From: Methanolobus sp. UBA474
GTDB taxonomy: Archaea; Halobacteriota; Methanosarcinia; Methanosarcinales; Methanosarcinaceae
Assembly (NCBI GenBank): GCA_002501695.1
Contig: DANZ01000131.1
Location: forward strand, 1 to 31,245
Direction: 5' to 3'
Length of the DNA stretch: 31,245 bases
Shown here: piece by piece, positions 30,966-31,245 of the stretch
Layout: the number at the start of each line of letters is the position of its first letter
How positions within the stretch are numbered: position 1 is the first letter of the stretch
Notes under the pieces: generated by a model
Databases searched by the model: none
What the model was told of the DNA's origin: nothing
Seen by the model: only the letters and a program-made list of their open reading frames with translations
Translations under genes and position numbers: made by a program

Positions 30966-31135
30966 TCGAATCAATAGGTTACTCGAAAGAGAACAAGTTA
31001 ATATACTGCAGAAATTGCATAATCTTCAGGAAAACAGGCAAATGCGAATATCTCAGGTATCTTGAGTCACAGGTCACGGTCGACCTTACAAAAGATTCTC
31101 TGCAGGAGATATTCATTAGCGACTGCGGCCTTTAA
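30962..31135 (+). CDS. Small Cys-rich protein (57 residues)
   Basis: Third gene of the row, starting in an ATGA overlap with the zinc-ribbon gene. An ATG at 30956 is also in frame. The peptide has Cys16-x2-Cys19 (LIYCRNCIIF), Cys28 and Cys55. The segment NKLIYCRNC resembles NILYYCRKC in the preceding protein, which suggests a common origin. The C-terminal part (VTVDLTKDSLQEIFISD) is likely strand plus helix. I do not recognise the family. Confidence 0.6.
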   Translation: MIESIGYSKENKLIYCRNCIIFRKTGKCEYLRYLESQVTVDLTKDSLQEIFISDCGL

Positions 31136-31164
31136 GGAGAACGAGGTCCGGAATATGTGACGCA

Positions 31165-31245
31165 TCATTCGATGAACCAGTCCACATAGGCCAGAAGACC
31201 CTTTTTTTGCCAGTCGTGCACTCCGGGTGGGCTATCCTTACGGGA
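31165..31245 (-). CDS. C-terminal end of an unidentified protein (partial)
   Basis: The minus strand is open from the window edge to TGA at 31165-31167, giving 26 residues with no internal stop. The peptide contains PPGVHDWQKKGLLAYVDWF, rich in tryptophan and typical of real coding sequence. It is convergent with the small-protein row, 29 bases away. The family cannot be told from this piece. Confidence 0.5.
   Translation of the reverse strand, partial: SRKDSPPGVHDWQKKGLLAYVDWFIE

Overview
The window is chromosomal DNA from a methanogenic archaeon, most likely a member of the Methanosarcinales. This is inferred from gene content. It carries archaeal-type translation genes (eL8/L7Ae, eS28, eL24, Ndk, aIF5B, eS6), the general transcription factor TFE, the termination ribonuclease aCPSF1/FttA, a 20S proteasome beta subunit, an NMD3 homologue, a two-gene SufC/SufB-like Fe-S assembly pair, a seven-gene Mrp antiporter and a bacterial-type DNA gyrase. 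Coding density is high. Ribosome binding sites of the GGAGG/GAGGT type are common, a few starts look leaderless, and no tRNA, rRNA, CRISPR array or intact insertion sequence was seen.

Layout. Positions 1-4.9 kb, plus strand: 3' end of gyrB, gyrA, then the pyridoxal phosphate synthase pair pdxS-pdxT and a small FMN-binding protein of the PNPOx-like superfamily. Positions 5.0-6.35 kb, plus: an unrecognised membrane-anchored protein with three tandem Cys-rich beta-sandwich-like repeats. Positions 6.4-10.0 kb, minus: the euryarchaeal translation cluster, transcribed as rpl7ae, rps28e, rpl24e, ndk, infB, rps6e. Positions 10.2-13.45 kb, minus: a decayed gene fragment, a secreted protein rich in N-glycosylation sequons, and the sufB-like/sufC pair. 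Positions 13.5-16.4 kb: a small winged-helix protein, a gene-poor stretch, a two-TM small protein, the tRNA t6A enzyme Sua5, and a structured intergenic region that may encode a small RNA. Positions 16.4-22.3 kb, minus: the mrp/mnh operon A-B-C-D-E-F-G with translational coupling. Positions 22.47-23.13 kb, plus: a HAD phosphatase. Positions 23.2-30.4 kb, minus: seven co-directional genes, transcribed as DUF362 ferredoxin-like protein, NMD3, ATP-grasp enzyme, TFE, HD protein, psmB, aCPSF1. Positions 30.6-31.14 kb, plus: three tiny tandem genes, at least two of them Cys-rich, that I do not recognise. The window ends in the 3' part of a minus-strand gene.

Much of the window is core gene-expression machinery: transcription initiation (TFE) and termination (aCPSF1), ribosome components and initiation factor, a ribosome biogenesis factor, and protein turnover. 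Around it sit cofactor genes (PLP, Fe-S) and an ion antiporter that probably balances sodium and proton gradients. The most promising undescribed items are the structured element near 16.2 kb, the three-gene micro-operon at 30.6-31.1 kb, the three-repeat membrane protein at 5.0 kb, the Cys-rich insertion in SufC, and the U-rich palindromic leader of the termination factor gene.
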